Assembly (NCBI GenBank): GCA_025765615.1
Contig: JAIVFJ010000176.1
Span: 1-64,000 of the forward strand
Reading direction: 5' to 3'
Source of the DNA: Zopfochytrium polystomum
Taxonomy: Eukaryota; Chytridiomycota; Chytridiomycetes; Chytridiales; Chytridiaceae
DNA length: 64,000 nt
How positions within the stretch are numbered: position 1 is the stretch's first letter; each line of letters opens with the position of its first letter. The notes below the pieces were generated by a model, which made no database searches, was not told where the DNA came from, and saw only the letters and a program-made list of their open reading frames with translations. Positions 22,835-35,800 of this stretch are shown here, piece by piece. A program made the translations under genes and the position numbers.

Positions 22835-25800
22835 ATGCATCCGTTGCAGCCCAGCTGCGCGGACGGCTTTTGCGACGACCACCAGACGCATACCTCGCCG
22901 CCGCCGCCGTTTTTCAGCCACCGCCCAGCCCAGCCCCGACTCCATCGCCAAAACCCCAACAACAATCACCACCGCCCTCGAACGCGGCACAGTCCCCGCG
23001 TCAGCGCGCGCGAAAACCACCACGGCCAGGCTGGGTGGCCTTTATTTCTCTCTACTTCCTTCTCCTCCTCCTCCTCCACCTCCGCCGCCGCCACCGCCCT
23101 GACCCCCTACCACCACTACCACCTCCAGCAGCAGCAACTGCTGCCCCTTCAGCTCCCACCGCCGCCACCACCACCACCGCCGCCGCCCCAGCAGTTCCTG
23201 CAGCCGCGTCACCCCCACGACTTCATTTCCCGGTTCCAGCACCAGATTCAGAATCCGCTCCCGCCGCAGCATCCCCACCACCCGTACCTGCAGTGCCAGC
23301 AGCAACAGCAGCAGCAGCAGCAGCACCAGCTCCAGCACCCGTATCATCCGCATCATCAAAACACGATCCACCAACAATCCCACGAAGACACGGGGGTCTT
23401 GTTCGCAGCTGCAGGGGCCCTTGCCTTTGCCTTTGGCGGCGGCGGCGGCGCCGGTGGCGGCGGGGGCGGCGGCACAACTTTCTTCCGCATGCCAGGGTCC
23501 GCCCCCTTGCCCGCGTACCCTGAGGCAACCGGCGTCCCCGGTCGATACTTTGATGACATGGACCTGGATGATGACGGCCACGGCTACGACGACTACGACC
23601 ACGACTACAACTACGACCAGAACTATGAGGACGACGTGGACTTACGAGAAGGCAACAGTGGCGGCGGCGGCGACAACGGCGACGACGATGGCATGAACGG
23701 GCACGCTTCGGCGTGGGGCGGCGGCGGCGGTGTCGGCCACTACCACCACCACTACGGGGACTACCCGCACCCGCAGAGCGTGTCGGTCGCCCATCCGGAC
23801 TACAGGACGTTTGCCGACGTGCCGTATCCACTCATGTTTCTCAACGACCCGCTCGTCCCGCAACACCCACCGCTTCCGACCCCACCACTGCCCGCACCTC
23901 TGCTGCAACCACCGCAGTCTTTGCCGCCGCAACCGCCATCTCCGACCAAGCAAAACCATCAGCAGCAGCTGTTGCAGTTGCAGTACAAGCACTTGCAACA
24001 GTTGGAGCGGCACCAGCAGCAGCAGCAGCAGCAGCTCTCGCCGGCGCACCCGCTCGACGCCATTCTCACACCGTCGGCAAGCGCCGGCTCCGTGTCGACG
24101 TCCTCGTCGTGTCGGACTCAAGACCCCGACGGTTGGATGCAGCAGCACCGGCCGCCGCCGCCGCCGAAGGAGAGGCGGCAGGAGCAACAGCAACAGCAGC
24201 AGCCGCCTCCGTCGCCGCCGCCGATGCGGTGCAGCCCGGCTCTGCTGTTTGCAAAGCCTGCCGCCGCCACGTTCACCACCCCGCCGAGTCTGCCTGAAAC
24301 GCCGGCGTCGTCGGCGTCGGGCGCCGCCCACGACGCGTTGAGCCAGCAGCGCGGGAACCTTGTGCACCAGAACCAGCACCACCAGAACCAACATCATCAT
24401 CCGCCACCGCCGCCGCCGCGGCCGTCTTTCGGCCAGCAGAATCATAATGGCCGTGGTGGTGGTGGTGGCGAAGCGCGCGAACCGCTGGATGTTGCTGTTG
24501 CTGCTGCTGCTGCTGACGCCAACGCAGTTGCTGCCGCCTCCGCCTCCGCCGGCGCGGCAGCAGGAACAACAACGACGACGACGACGACGGCGATGGCGAC
24601 GACGGACTTTGAAGAATACGGTCGCGATGCCGCCGCCGCCGCCGCCGCCGCTGGCATCGACGCTTCCCGCAGGAGCCAGCCACGCGAAGATTATGGCGTG
24701 GAGGCTGGCAAGGAAGGCAAGGAGGTGGAGGAGGAGGAGGAGAACGCGCGCGCGCGCGCACCGGAACCGTCGTCGACGTTCAATCTGGAGGAGGAGGACG
24801 ACGACGAGGACGACGACGAAGCCGACGCCGAAGAAGCGGATGAGGACTCTGCTCTCCGGGCCGCCGAGCGAAACGCACACGGCGCGGAGTTTCCTCCTCT
24901 TGCTCCGTTCCTGCCGCCGCCGTTACCAGACGCGAAAATAAAAAAGAATAAGCAAACGACCATAGCGGCGGCGGTTACGACGACGACGACGATCCGGAAC
25001 CCGCACTCCATCGACGTGATTCTGCGCTCCACCACCGAGGCGGCGCGGAACAGGCGGCTGCGGCATTGGGGCCGGGCGCCGCCGCCACCGCCGCCGCCGC
25101 CGGCACCGCCCGCACAGCCTCCCAGTCACGCTGATGGTCACGTTCTTGCGCCGCTGCCGCTGCAGCATCATCACCAGCACCAGCACCAGCAGCAGCCGCC
25201 GCCGCATTTTGTGTGCGCAGCACCCGCTGCTGCTGCTGCCGCCGCCGTCGCGCTTCCGTTCTCGCAACCCGCAACCGCAACCGCCGCCGCCGCCGCCGCT
25301 GCACGCAATACTGGTCCCTCCACCACCGCCGCCGCCGCATTTTACGCCGGGGGCGATCGCCGCCGCCGCGGCTCACCAGCAGCAGTACCAGCAGCAGTAC
25401 CAGTACCAGCAGCAACAGGCTCGCTTTTTCCTGCACGCAATGTCGTCCGCACCACCACCACCGGCGGGAGAGGCTCCTTATTTCAATGGTTTTGCTTCTT
25501 TTCCACCACCACCGCACGTACCGCAAGCGGCGTATGCACTCGCCGCCGCTGGCGCTGCTGAGCCACCCCCCGCAGTGACGACGGCGGGTTCAGGCGCGCT
25601 TGGTGATGATGCAGACGGCGGCGGCGTCGGCGGCGTTGAGTATGACGATGCGATGTCCGAGTCGTCGTTTGCCGAGTCTGAGGGACGGGACGACCGTGGG
25701 GGCGGTGTTGATGGCGGTCGGGGCGGTGGTGACGGAACGATGACAGGAGGAGCGGCGGCGGCTGCGGCGGCGCGACCGACACTGCAGAGAGGGGCTAGTG

Positions 25801-27944
25801 CGGCAGCGCGAAGGGTTCTTGCGACGAAGACGGTGGCGGCAGAGGTGGCGGAGGAGGAGGCAGTGGAGGAGGAGGAAGACTCGCGGCGTCGCCGCCGCCT
25901 TGGCCGCCGCAACGGCTTTGTGGACGCCGCGCCCACGGGAAGGAGTCACCGCCGCGCGGTGGCCGCCGCGCGCGCTGCTGCCGCCGCCGCCGCTGACGTT
26001 GCCCCGGAGGAGTCGGCGGGAGCGGCGGCGACGGCGGCGGTGGCGGCGCTGCGGCCGCAGCTTCAGTCACAGTCGCAGTCGCGATCGCAGGGCGATGTGG
26101 CTGGAACGGCGACATACATGCAAACGCATACTCCCCCCGAGAAGGCCGGGGCGGGGGCTTCTGCCGCCGCGCGGCGCCAGCTCGCAACGCCGGTGTCGCT
26201 GCCGTCGTCGTCGTCGTCGTCGTCGTTGCACCCGCCGGCTGCCGCGACAGCGGCGGCGGACCTGCACTGCTTGCACCACCAAAATCACTACCACCACCAC
26301 TTTGGCCACTGTGGCCATCACCACAACCACTACCACCAGCACGCGACAACGCCGACGAGTGTGGCAACTGCGCCGGCGGCGGCGGTGGCGCTTCCAGCGC
26401 AGACGACGGTCGAGCAACCCCAGCCGCCGCAACCGTCGCAGCAGCTGCAGCCGCAGCAGGAGCAGGAGATCTCGCTCCCGCTCCCGCTCCCCCAGCAGCA
26501 GCAGCCGCCACAGCCGCAGTCGCAGCCGGTAGCGCTTCCCGCAGCAGCGGCCCCGAAGCGGCGGGTCCAGGTCAAGCGCGCGTGCGTCGCGTGCCGCAGC
26601 TCAAACCGCAAGTGCGACGACGCGCGCCCGTGCGGCCGGTGCGCGCGCTACGGCATCAAGGACTGCCGCGACGCGCCGCGCGGGCCGAGGAAGCCGCGCG
26701 TGGCCGTTGCGTCGTTGAGGGCTGCGGCCGTGGCTGCTGGTGGTGCGGCGACAGCTTGTGCGGCGACGGCTTGTGCGGTGACGGCGGCGGTCACGACGGT
26801 GGCTGCGCCTGTGGCTGCGGCTATGGCTGCTGCCGAGACGACGACGACGGCGGCGGCAGGGCAAGGGATTGCGTGCGTGGGCGACTGTGCGGTATCGGGG
26901 ACGGCGGTGGAGAGGTGTGCCGAAGGAGAGGTGGTGGACAAGGTTTCCGCTACAGCCGCGTTGGCTGCGACCCCGATCGTCGAGGTTGACCCGGCAGCGG
27001 CGGCGGCCGCAGCGCATTGCTGCGCGAACTGCCCGGGGACGCAGAGAGAGTGTCGCAGTCACGGCGGAGGCAGCCACGAGAACCACCACCAGCAGCTGCT
27101 GCAAACGGGCTCAGCCGAACTTGTCGTCGTCGAGTGCGAGTCTGTAAAGGCGGTGTCGGGGGCGGTTTCGGGGGATAGTACTTTTCCCGTGCCGTCGATC
27201 ACGCCGCAGCCGCCGCCGCCTCAGCACCAGCAGCACCAGCAACCGCAGCACCAACCGCCGCTGCCGCCGCCGCCACAGTCGCAGCCTCACCGGCGGCGGC
27301 ACCAGGTCAAGGCGGCGTGCACTCACTGCCGGCAGGCCTGCAAACGATGCGACGCGCTGCGTCCATGCGGCCGGTGCGTGGCGCTGGACATTGCCGACTC
27401 GTGTGTCGACGCGCCGCCCCGCCGGCCGCGGCAGGTTGGTGTGAAGCGGGGTCCGTACCGCAAACAGCAGTCGCTGGCAATGACGCTGACGCTGACGTCG
27501 CAACAGCAGCAGCAGTTGCTGGCGATGCAGCAGCAGCAGCAGCACTACCAGCGTTTGTACCGGCAGCAGCAGCAACGGCAGGAGCAACACCAGCAAGTGT
27601 ACCAGAGGCATCAGCTTGCGCAGGTTGGGTATGCGGTTGGTGCCGGCGGCGGCGGCGACGGGGACTTGAGTGCGGTCGCTACAACTTCTCGTGATGGTGG
27701 CGGCGGTGATCCTGAGAGCGTTGTCGGCGTTGAGGATCACGATCACGACGACGATCACGACGACGACCACTACGAGGAGGACTACGACGACGACGACGAC
27801 GACGACGACTACGATAACAACCAGGACGGTGGCGTCGGCGGTGGTCACGCGGACGCATCGGTTGCGGAGACTACGGCGGCCGCGTCGGCGTTCTCGTCCT
27901 CGTCGTCGTCGATGGTGCTTGTGGCCGGGCTCGGTGGTTTGTGA
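22835..27944 (+). CDS. Giant low-complexity transcription factor with two Zn2Cys6 clusters
   Basis: A probable DNA-binding nuclear regulator of about 1,702 residues, in one exon if a single base is discounted. The open frame from 22835 continues to 25561; the frame carrying the zinc clusters is open from 25134 to 27944. Dropping one C from the CCC at 25268-25270 joins them smoothly within a Pro/Gln stretch. The N-terminal 1,240 residues are poly-Pro, poly-Gln, poly-His, poly-Gly, poly-Ala and acidic runs. Cluster 1 (near residue 1249) begins ACVACRSSNRKCDDARPCGR; cluster 2 (near residue 1494) begins ACTHCRQACKRCDALRPCGR. Both satisfy C-x2-C-x6-C-x5-C-x2-C-x7/8-C. A very acidic run (near 27735-27830) could be an activation region. 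No fungal-specific TF domain is seen. The target is unknown. Confidence 0.8.
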
Positions 27945-29844
27945 AGGTGGTGAGGATGGTGTTTGCAAGAGCCCCACGGAACGGGTAACGGACGCGGTTC
28001 TTGTGTGCCGCAGCCAGCAGGACGCGAAAGTGGCCAGCCAGACCGATTCTTTCCGGGCAAAAGCCAATGCTTTGTTTCTCTCTTTCTTTTGCTTTCTAGT
28101 ACTTTAACTTTACATTCTCGCGCGGTATTTTTTTTTCTTCTGCCTGCCAATGCCTGCAGTCCGTTGCGAGTGCCATTATGTGTGTGTGTGTGCCTTTGTG
28201 CGTGTTTGTGCGTATGTGCGTGTGTGCGTATGTGTGAGTATGTGTGCGTGTGAGTGTGTGTGGCTCTCTCTCTCTCTGTGCCAAGAGTGTGTTTATTTTG
28301 CCTACGTTCAGTGCAGTGCTACCTATTGCTATCATCATGTGACTCGGTCCCTTCTGTCGGTGCGCAGTGTCCTTCTCTCTCAATCTCTCTCTTCTCCCTC
28401 CACCTTGCGCGCGCTTCGTTAGGTCTTTCCGGTTTATTTTATTTTTATTTTTTTTTTCCATTGCGCTTGCGCTCCCATCCCTATCAGCCCCGCCCGCCCA
28501 TTAATTGCCTAGTTCTTCCCCCTTCCTTCCCCTCACAGAAAACCACCCATTAAAACAAGCGCGTTTGCGTTTTGTCAATCTTCGGTGATGGCAGTAGCGT
28601 GTTTGTTCGGTCTGCGTGCGTGTGTGTGTGTGTGTGTGTGTGTGCATGTGTGTGTGTTAAACTGGAAGAAAAAAAAAAGAAAAAAAAAGGAAGAAGAAGC
28701 GCAAATAATCCATGAAAAGCTACTTTCCTCATTGAAGTAAGTTTTCTCTGCCTTCTTGTGTTGCTTGCGAAGTGGATCACGAAAAAAAGAAATCGCGGAA
28801 AATAGACGATAAAAAGTCTCATTTTATTTTTATTTATTTTTTTTTTCTCCTCGGTGGTTGTAGACACTATCCAGCGGCCGCTTAGGCTGGGGGATTTAAG
28901 CGTTTCCTGTTCTTGGTTGTTGCAAGAAGAAACCTCCTCGGTCGCGCATTTTCCCGCAGGGCCCTACGGGTTGCGTTATGCCCAATATGACTTCTCCCTT
29001 TTTTTGCTTTTTGTCTTGCTGGCACAGTTGGTTGTTCCAATGCAGCAAAAGCACATGGCCGTTGTCGCAGAGGATCCAAATGGATAGAATATTTGCGATA
29101 AAGGCCGCAGTGTTAATGTCGTAACGCCACTCACGCCAGGCGGGAGGAGGGGTCGTGATCAAGTGCAGCTCTATCGCTGTCTGAAATAGTTATAAGGGGG
29201 GATGCCGCATTGCTTCCTTACAGTGTATGTCACGATGATCATATCGCGATAGAGCGGAAGGTGTCACTATCCAGTGAATTCGCGGGGTTTTTTTGATGGT
29301 GAGAATTAGGGTGGATCATTGGTAACATTGTGTCTTGGCGAAGCCTCGTTCGGTTTTGCGAAATATAAGAAGAAGCCGAGCTTATCCGAAGAAGCCGAGC
29401 TCCCACACACACACTCGCGCACTTCGCCACAAAATCTTGGGTAAGGAGGAATATTTTGAAAAACACAAGCATGAGTGCGTTCAAGTCGAAACCAAGACTG
29501 TCTGCAAGCTGTTTTGAAAAGAACAAAAAGATACATGCAAGTACAGGAAATCCTTCAAACCTTCAAGTTTATTGGTCAGAAACAAAGGCACCACTCCGCG
29601 ACAAGACTTTTTTGAGATGAGGGAGAAGATTCGCCTTTCGTGGGTGGTGAAGTATGCCATTGCCTTTTGGCATGCTGGCAAGGCGCTGATTGAAGAACCG
29701 GCGTTGAGGTATCAAACGGTGTGATGTTACAGTACATGCATGTGCATTCAAGTGCCACCAGGGCCGAAAGGTAGACTCTTGCCTGTCGTGTGTTTAAATG
29801 GGCTGAGACAATTCTCTTTTTTTGTTACCCGACCAGTCACTTAC
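27945..29844. other. Intergenic region with GT tracts and an AT-richer island
   Basis: GT-rich tracts occur at about 28177-28262 and 28615-28658, with A/T tracts near 28670-28690 and 28820-28848. From about 29100 to 29760 the sequence is less GC-rich than its surroundings. It holds a 10-bp palindrome TATCGCGATA (29238-29247), a duplicated AAGAAGCCGAGCT motif near 29370 and 29388, and a 35-codon open frame at about 29617-29724. No gene could be assigned. Confidence 0.5.
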
Positions 29845-29851
29845 TTATATA
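29845..29851 (+). promoter_or_regulatory. Possible TATA box of CFAP43
   Basis: TTATATA lies 40-46 bp before the CFAP43 ATG. If used, it implies a very short 5' UTR. A loose GTTACC half-site resembling an RFX X-box lies about 20 bp upstream (29823-29828). Confidence 0.35.
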
Positions 29852-29890
29852 CGGCGCATCGCGCGCTCGCGCGATCCCATATCAGCACAG

Positions 29891-32800
29891 ATGCCGCCGC
29901 CGCCGCAGCAGCAGTCGTTCCCACAGCCCGCCGCATCGTCGTCGTCGCCGTCGTCCTTCCCTGGCGGTGGCGGCGGCGCCTCGAGCGCCGCTGCGGCCAT
30001 CACCGTCTTTGGAGAGCTGGAGCTGAGGCAAGTGTTTTCTCGGAGAGATCGAGGGAGATCGAGAGTGGGAACGAGCGCAGAGAGGAAGCGGGTTTGTGGA
30101 GGGGCTGTCCGCACACTGCCGCAGTAGCAGCCTTTCGCCAAGAGCTTAGATGCGTTCGCTGAGTTGAGCTATCAGCATCGATGCGTAACCGAAATCTCGC
30201 CTCCTAATCCTCTAACAGCAAGTCGATTGGGCACACACCCCTCTCGCCCCCCGCCCCGATCGGCCCCACCACCATCGCCTACGTCTCGGGAAACTCAATC
30301 AACTTTCTCGACATCTCAAAGCTGAAACAGCGCCTCACCGGCGTCGGCGGCGGCGACGACGGCGATGACGGCGGGGATGCTGTTTCGCCGTTGAAGCCAA
30401 TTGTCGTCCCTTCGCAGGTCTCGGCGTTCGCGACACTCCCAAGAGAGTCGGTACTGGCGTACTCGGAGCGCGGTGCGACGAGGGTTGCGGTCGTCAAGTG
30501 GCCAGGCGGCGCGTCGGCGCTGCCCGCGGGGGTGTCGGCTCTGCAAGGTAACTGGCTCTATTCCATCAGCTCTGTGTGTTGGGGAATTGTTGTGTTCTTG
30601 AGCAACTCACTTTCGAACCCCGCTCACTGCAACCCGTCATTGTACTCGACCACCACACACCCGCCAAAGCCGATCCGTACGACACAACGCTCCTCTCACT
30701 GGCCTTCTCCTTCGACGGGAAATACCTCGTCGCACTGGGCGGTATCCCGTCGTTCCGCATCACCCTGTGGGATTGGAAGTCCAACACTCCGCTCCTTACT
30801 TCGGCACCAAACGAATGCCCCGCCTGCTTCATCTCGTTCAACCCAGCAAACTCGCGTCAGTTCTGCACCTCGGGCGGTGGCGGAGACATCAAGTTTTGGA
30901 AGGTCGACGTTCGGTACCGGTCTTGCGGGCTCAAGGCGGTGTAAGTTATTCTCTTTGCGTGATGGCACTCACGTCCAATGCAAAGTGGAGCTTCTTAACA
31001 GTATTTAAACAATTAGTGAAGGATCAACATTCACTCCTCTTGATCCCATCTCCGCGGAACCGCCAGCACTTGCGTCTATCTTGGAGCGCCTTCTCTCGGT
31101 CGACCTTTCCGCGGACCCGTCCAAGTCGCACGCGCTGAACGCCGCTGTCGACTCCCTCGCATCGCTTTCGTCAACCTCTTCCTCCTATTCCTCCCTGGAC
31201 GCCCCAATCGATTTCACTTCATCTCTTCTACTGACCCCTCTCGCCCACGCCTGGATGCCGAATAACGCCGTCGTCAACACTTGGGAAACGGGCGACCTCG
31301 TCACAGTGTACTCGACCTCGGACAAAACGAGACGAATCCTGTCCGACGATGAAGGGGCGGGCAAGAAGTGTGTTGCCGTGGGAAAGGACTTTTTGGCCCT
31401 CGGCGGAGAGGTATGAGAAAATACGTGGTGGTCGGGAACTGAGCGGTGCTCAATGTTTCAAACATAAACTCTTTTCTCCTCACACCCACCCTACCTTCCA
31501 CCCAACGAAAGGACGGAGTGTTGCGATACGTTCGCCTTAATGGAGAAATGCTTCAGGAAACGCCAATCAGTCCCGGCGACGCCATTGTCAGCTTGGCTTT
31601 CATGCCAGACTACAAGGAAATCGTCATTACAACTCGCACAAAGTCCATCTTTCTTGCATCAGCGATTGCTCCTTCTGCGACAGCTGTCGCTCCCTTCGGA
31701 CTGGTATGCTAAAAAATACATCTGAGGCAGCCCTAACCTGCTTGCACCTCCCCCATATAAATCTGTTTAGGTCCTCCGCGTTCACGCCTCCAAAATCGCC
31801 GGACTCGCGCTCTTCCGCGTAGACAACACCCTCGCCATCGCCAGAGAAAACGGTTGCATCGACATATGCGACGCCGAGCTGACGCGGATTCTTTATTCAT
31901 GGAAGCTGCCCTCCGACACGACGCCCATCACTGCCGTTGCCGCGAGCCCGTTCGCGCCGGTCTTGGCTGTTGCGACTGCCGCCGGCGTCGTCAGAATTTT
32001 CGACACTGCTGGCGTTGGCATCGGCGCGGGACAGCCGAAGCTGGTTTGGCGAGACAGGCTTTTTGACGGCGCCGTGAAGCGAGTGAGAAAATGCGCCCAT
32101 TTTTCTCCCAATTGCCTTTCGTTTGGAGCGAGGGGGGAGGAGCCATGGAAAACCAACGGATTGGAATCTCACCAATTCGACTCTGCAGCTTCTCTTTGAT
32201 CCCACAGGGCACTACCTTGCAGTCCAACTTGATGGAAACAGTCACGTCTGCCTCCTTCAACTTCGAGATAAGCCTGCGCTGTTGGGTTACATTGCGGCAC
32301 ATGCAGCGATCATGTCGATAAAGTGGGATTTGGAGGTTATTGACGAGGATTCCACAGTCGATGAAGCGTCTGCCGTGGTGAGCCAACTAATCACAACGCA
32401 ATGAACCTGAATAAATCTTACTGACATTGGTTTTTTTGCGGCGCTAAAAGAAACTGGCTCTCTTCACGCTGACTCATGACCTGGGCAAGACGTTCTTCAG
32501 CCGATACAATGTTCCCATCGATCACTCAATCAAGCCAAACTCGCTCGATCCTTTGGCACTCTCTGAAACGCTCTTTCCGGTTGGTTTGAGATGTAATTCT
32601 GTGTACTGATGGCCCGCCGTCTGGTTACCCTGTCCGTTTCTGATTTGGTGCGTCTCAACTCCGGCTAGGCTATTTCGTACCGTGTTTCGGAAATTGTGGA
32701 TGACTTTTGTCCTATACCAACGTAGGTTCATTCAGGATGCTTTTCTTGGAGTGACCCAATCACATACATGCCCTCAACCTCTTCCCTGCCTCTGGCCTTC

Positions 32801-35800
32801 TTCAATACTCACACCACCAAAAACAAAAATACCAGTGACGTTGCCGCAGCCTCGGAAAGCTTTTTAGCCCTGTGTTCCGACAAAAAATTGAAGATTTTTG
32901 GCGTGCAGTCGTCGAGAAACTACGACGAAGCGACCAACTCAGTTTTGTTCGGTTCGCCTTTGGTTGAGGTGCGTGCGAGAAAAGTGTTTGCCAAGCTTCC
33001 ACGCGGCTTGCTGCATATCGTTGTTTCGCTTTTCAGAACCAGCTAAACCAACCTAAACCCCATCAGTACCACGAGCACGAGAAGCCCAACGGAACTCTCC
33101 ACCTATCGCTGTCCCGCGACTGGCTCCTCTCCCGCTGTCCCGATGGGCGGGTCACCGTCCGCAGCCTCCTAGAGCCCGACAAGCCCGCCGTTCTCTCCGC
33201 CCACGACCCCTTCCACGGCGGCGCCCGCCATGTCGCCGCCAGCCGCGACACCCGCTTCATATACACCGCCGGCGACGCTGACGGACTCCTTAGAGTGTAT
33301 GAGTGGCGCAGTGTCCTGTCGAGCAACAGGCGGGCATGGACGGAGGCCACGGCCACCGCGGACGCCTTGGTCGCTGCGCAGGATCAGATTGTGGCGGCCG
33401 ACGTCGCGGCCCTGGCTGCTATTGAGGTGTGAATTGCTTTCAAAAGGAGTAATAGGGAGGGTGGGGCTCAAGTGGGAAGCTAGAGTTGGGGATAAGGCAG
33501 CTCCGTGTGTAGAGCGCTGGCCAGTTGAACCGCACTACTGATTTGATCGATCCAACTTTCAACCTTCACCACCCCTCAGGACCACGCGGACGTCGGCGAC
33601 CCTCCGGATGAAGTCTGCGCGCTGCGGCGCCGCGGTGGGAACGTGGTTGTGGAGTCGAAGAGCGAGGACGAAGTCGGGACATCCGTTGAGTACTCGATCG
33701 TTCTGCCTGATAGTCTCAAACGCGAAACGAACTCCCCCACCCCCTCCCTCCCTTCACCGCCATTAGGACGCCATCAAAGTCGAGATTTTCGAAAAAATTG
33801 AAAGCATCCGCAACCGGATAGTCGAAACCATGGAGCGTAACGAAACCATCCCGCAGCTGGAGCAACTGCAGAAGGACGACTTTGTGCTGGACTTTGCAGA
33901 GAGCGACAGGCTCAACGGAGAGGCGGATGCAACCGTCCACTCTGTCAAGACGAGCATCGAGGAGGAGAACATGAAGAAGCGTGTACTTCGAAACCGCATA
34001 AAAGTGGGTTTTCTGTTGCAGAGAATTTTTTTTTTCTCCAGCTCCGCCTTAACTTTAACCGAAAACAGAAAGAATGCTGGGACTCGATGGATGTGATCGG
34101 GCAGTCTATCAAGTCGTTTCGCCCAGACCCCGTCACCGCCAAGACAATCGAAGTTCAAAATTACTCCATACGGAAACGGGAGAGTGCGGATTTGGACTTG
34201 ATTTCCAAAATCCAAGTTCTGCGGCGCTCTCAAATGATCGTGGCTGAGAACCGGAAGGTGCGTGAGAAAAAACAAAGTGAACACCCCCAGATACTCCTTT
34301 AACAACGGCTCGCGATCATTGTGTTCTGTAAATGTTGGTTTTTGAATTTGGGTTTCGTATTTCTACCCCAACAGCAACAGAAAAAGTCGTTGACAGCAGA
34401 GGTAGCCGTCGCTGACGAGGTTCGATTTCTATTTACCCAACCCACCTGCGCAGTAATGACGCATAACATGTACCACAAACATTTCACGTTCCCTCCCGCT
34501 CTTTTTCACTCAAAAACCAGCCTGTTGAGTCGCCCATGATTGCCGAAACTCCCGTTCTCCCTCCGCCGCCACCGGAAGCGCCGTCCGGGACAAAGCACCT
34601 GCTCTATGAAAATTCGGAGCTCATCACGCACGAGCGCCGTCGCATGCAGATTTTGCTCCTGTCAGAAGTGAGCCATGAGACAAAGGTAAAAGAACGTAAA
34701 CCTCGCCCAGAGGAAAAAAGATGATCATGCTCTCTAAGCCGCGAAACTAACACTGGGCAACTACGCCCCTTCCTTTTTGCCAAACAAAGGTCGAATTCAA
34801 CAGCAAGTTCAAGGACTTTGTCAAAATCAAGAAGGAGGAGATGGCAAAGATCGAGGAAAAAAATGACCGCATCCAGACGATTCTCGGCGAGCTGCAGGTT
34901 GGGAACGACGGGAGCAATGTTGATGTTTCCATCCAGAACTTAGATTCAAACGCCCCTCTCGCTCGTTCCGACCTGATACCCCGTACACCCACTAGATTCA
35001 AGAAGCCATGTTTCACCCCGCTCTTGACGACGACGAAGTCCCGGAGCGGATCATCGAGGTGCTCGACAGCGAAGTCAAGGTCGAAAAGGTGTGTTTCCGC
35101 ACAATCCCACGGCTTGCGTCGATTCAAAAAACACGGCACCGTTGCCCGCCCACCCGCCTGCCCTTTTAACCCCTCGCCCACCCCGTCTCACTTCTTTCAT
35201 AGTTTATTTCGGCAGAGGAGCGAAAAAGGCTGGAGGAAAAGCGACTCCAAGAGGAAGAGCGACTGAGAGCGCAGCAGAGCGACAACTCGCGTGAGAGAGC
35301 CCTGATGATGATGATGGGCGGAAAGCTCGAGGACAGGTGAGTAGAGCCGCATCATGAGAGCTGCCCAACGAGGAGAAAACATTGGAAAGAAAGAGAGCAC
35401 TGGGGAAGGGCGCCGCGGTGTGAGCTTTGGCCGATTAAAACGACAAATCGAATCCTTCCACACGCAGAACCGAAGAAAACGAGAAAGAGGAGCTCGTTCG
35501 GCCGGAGTGGATGAACAAGCCAAAGGAAGAAATGAGCGAGGAGGAGAGAAAGCTGCTCAAAGAGTTTGAGAAAAAGATGGCGACATTCAAGGTACGATCC
35601 TGGCGCACCACCTTTCCTTCCCCACTATCCTTTCCTTGTCTCCCCTCGCCCTTTCAAATGTCTCGGCAAAGCACGCCTCAAGCCAGGCCATGCAATAACC
35701 ATAGTTGCCCACCCATCTCTCCCCTCAAATCATGCGTCACAGGAGGAGCAAGAGAAATACCGCAAGGCCCTCGAAACCGAGCTACGAAAGCTGCAGGGAA

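Noticed and set aside
23642..24880. 412-codon minus-strand ORF opposite the Zn2Cys6 gene
   Set aside because: Arg/Leu/Val homopolymers are the complement of Gln/Pro/Ala tracts on the plus strand.
29617..29724. 35-codon ORF (MREKIRLSWVVKYAIAF...)
   Set aside because: Protein-like but too short, with no homologous motif, splice continuation or promoter; possibly a transposon scrap.
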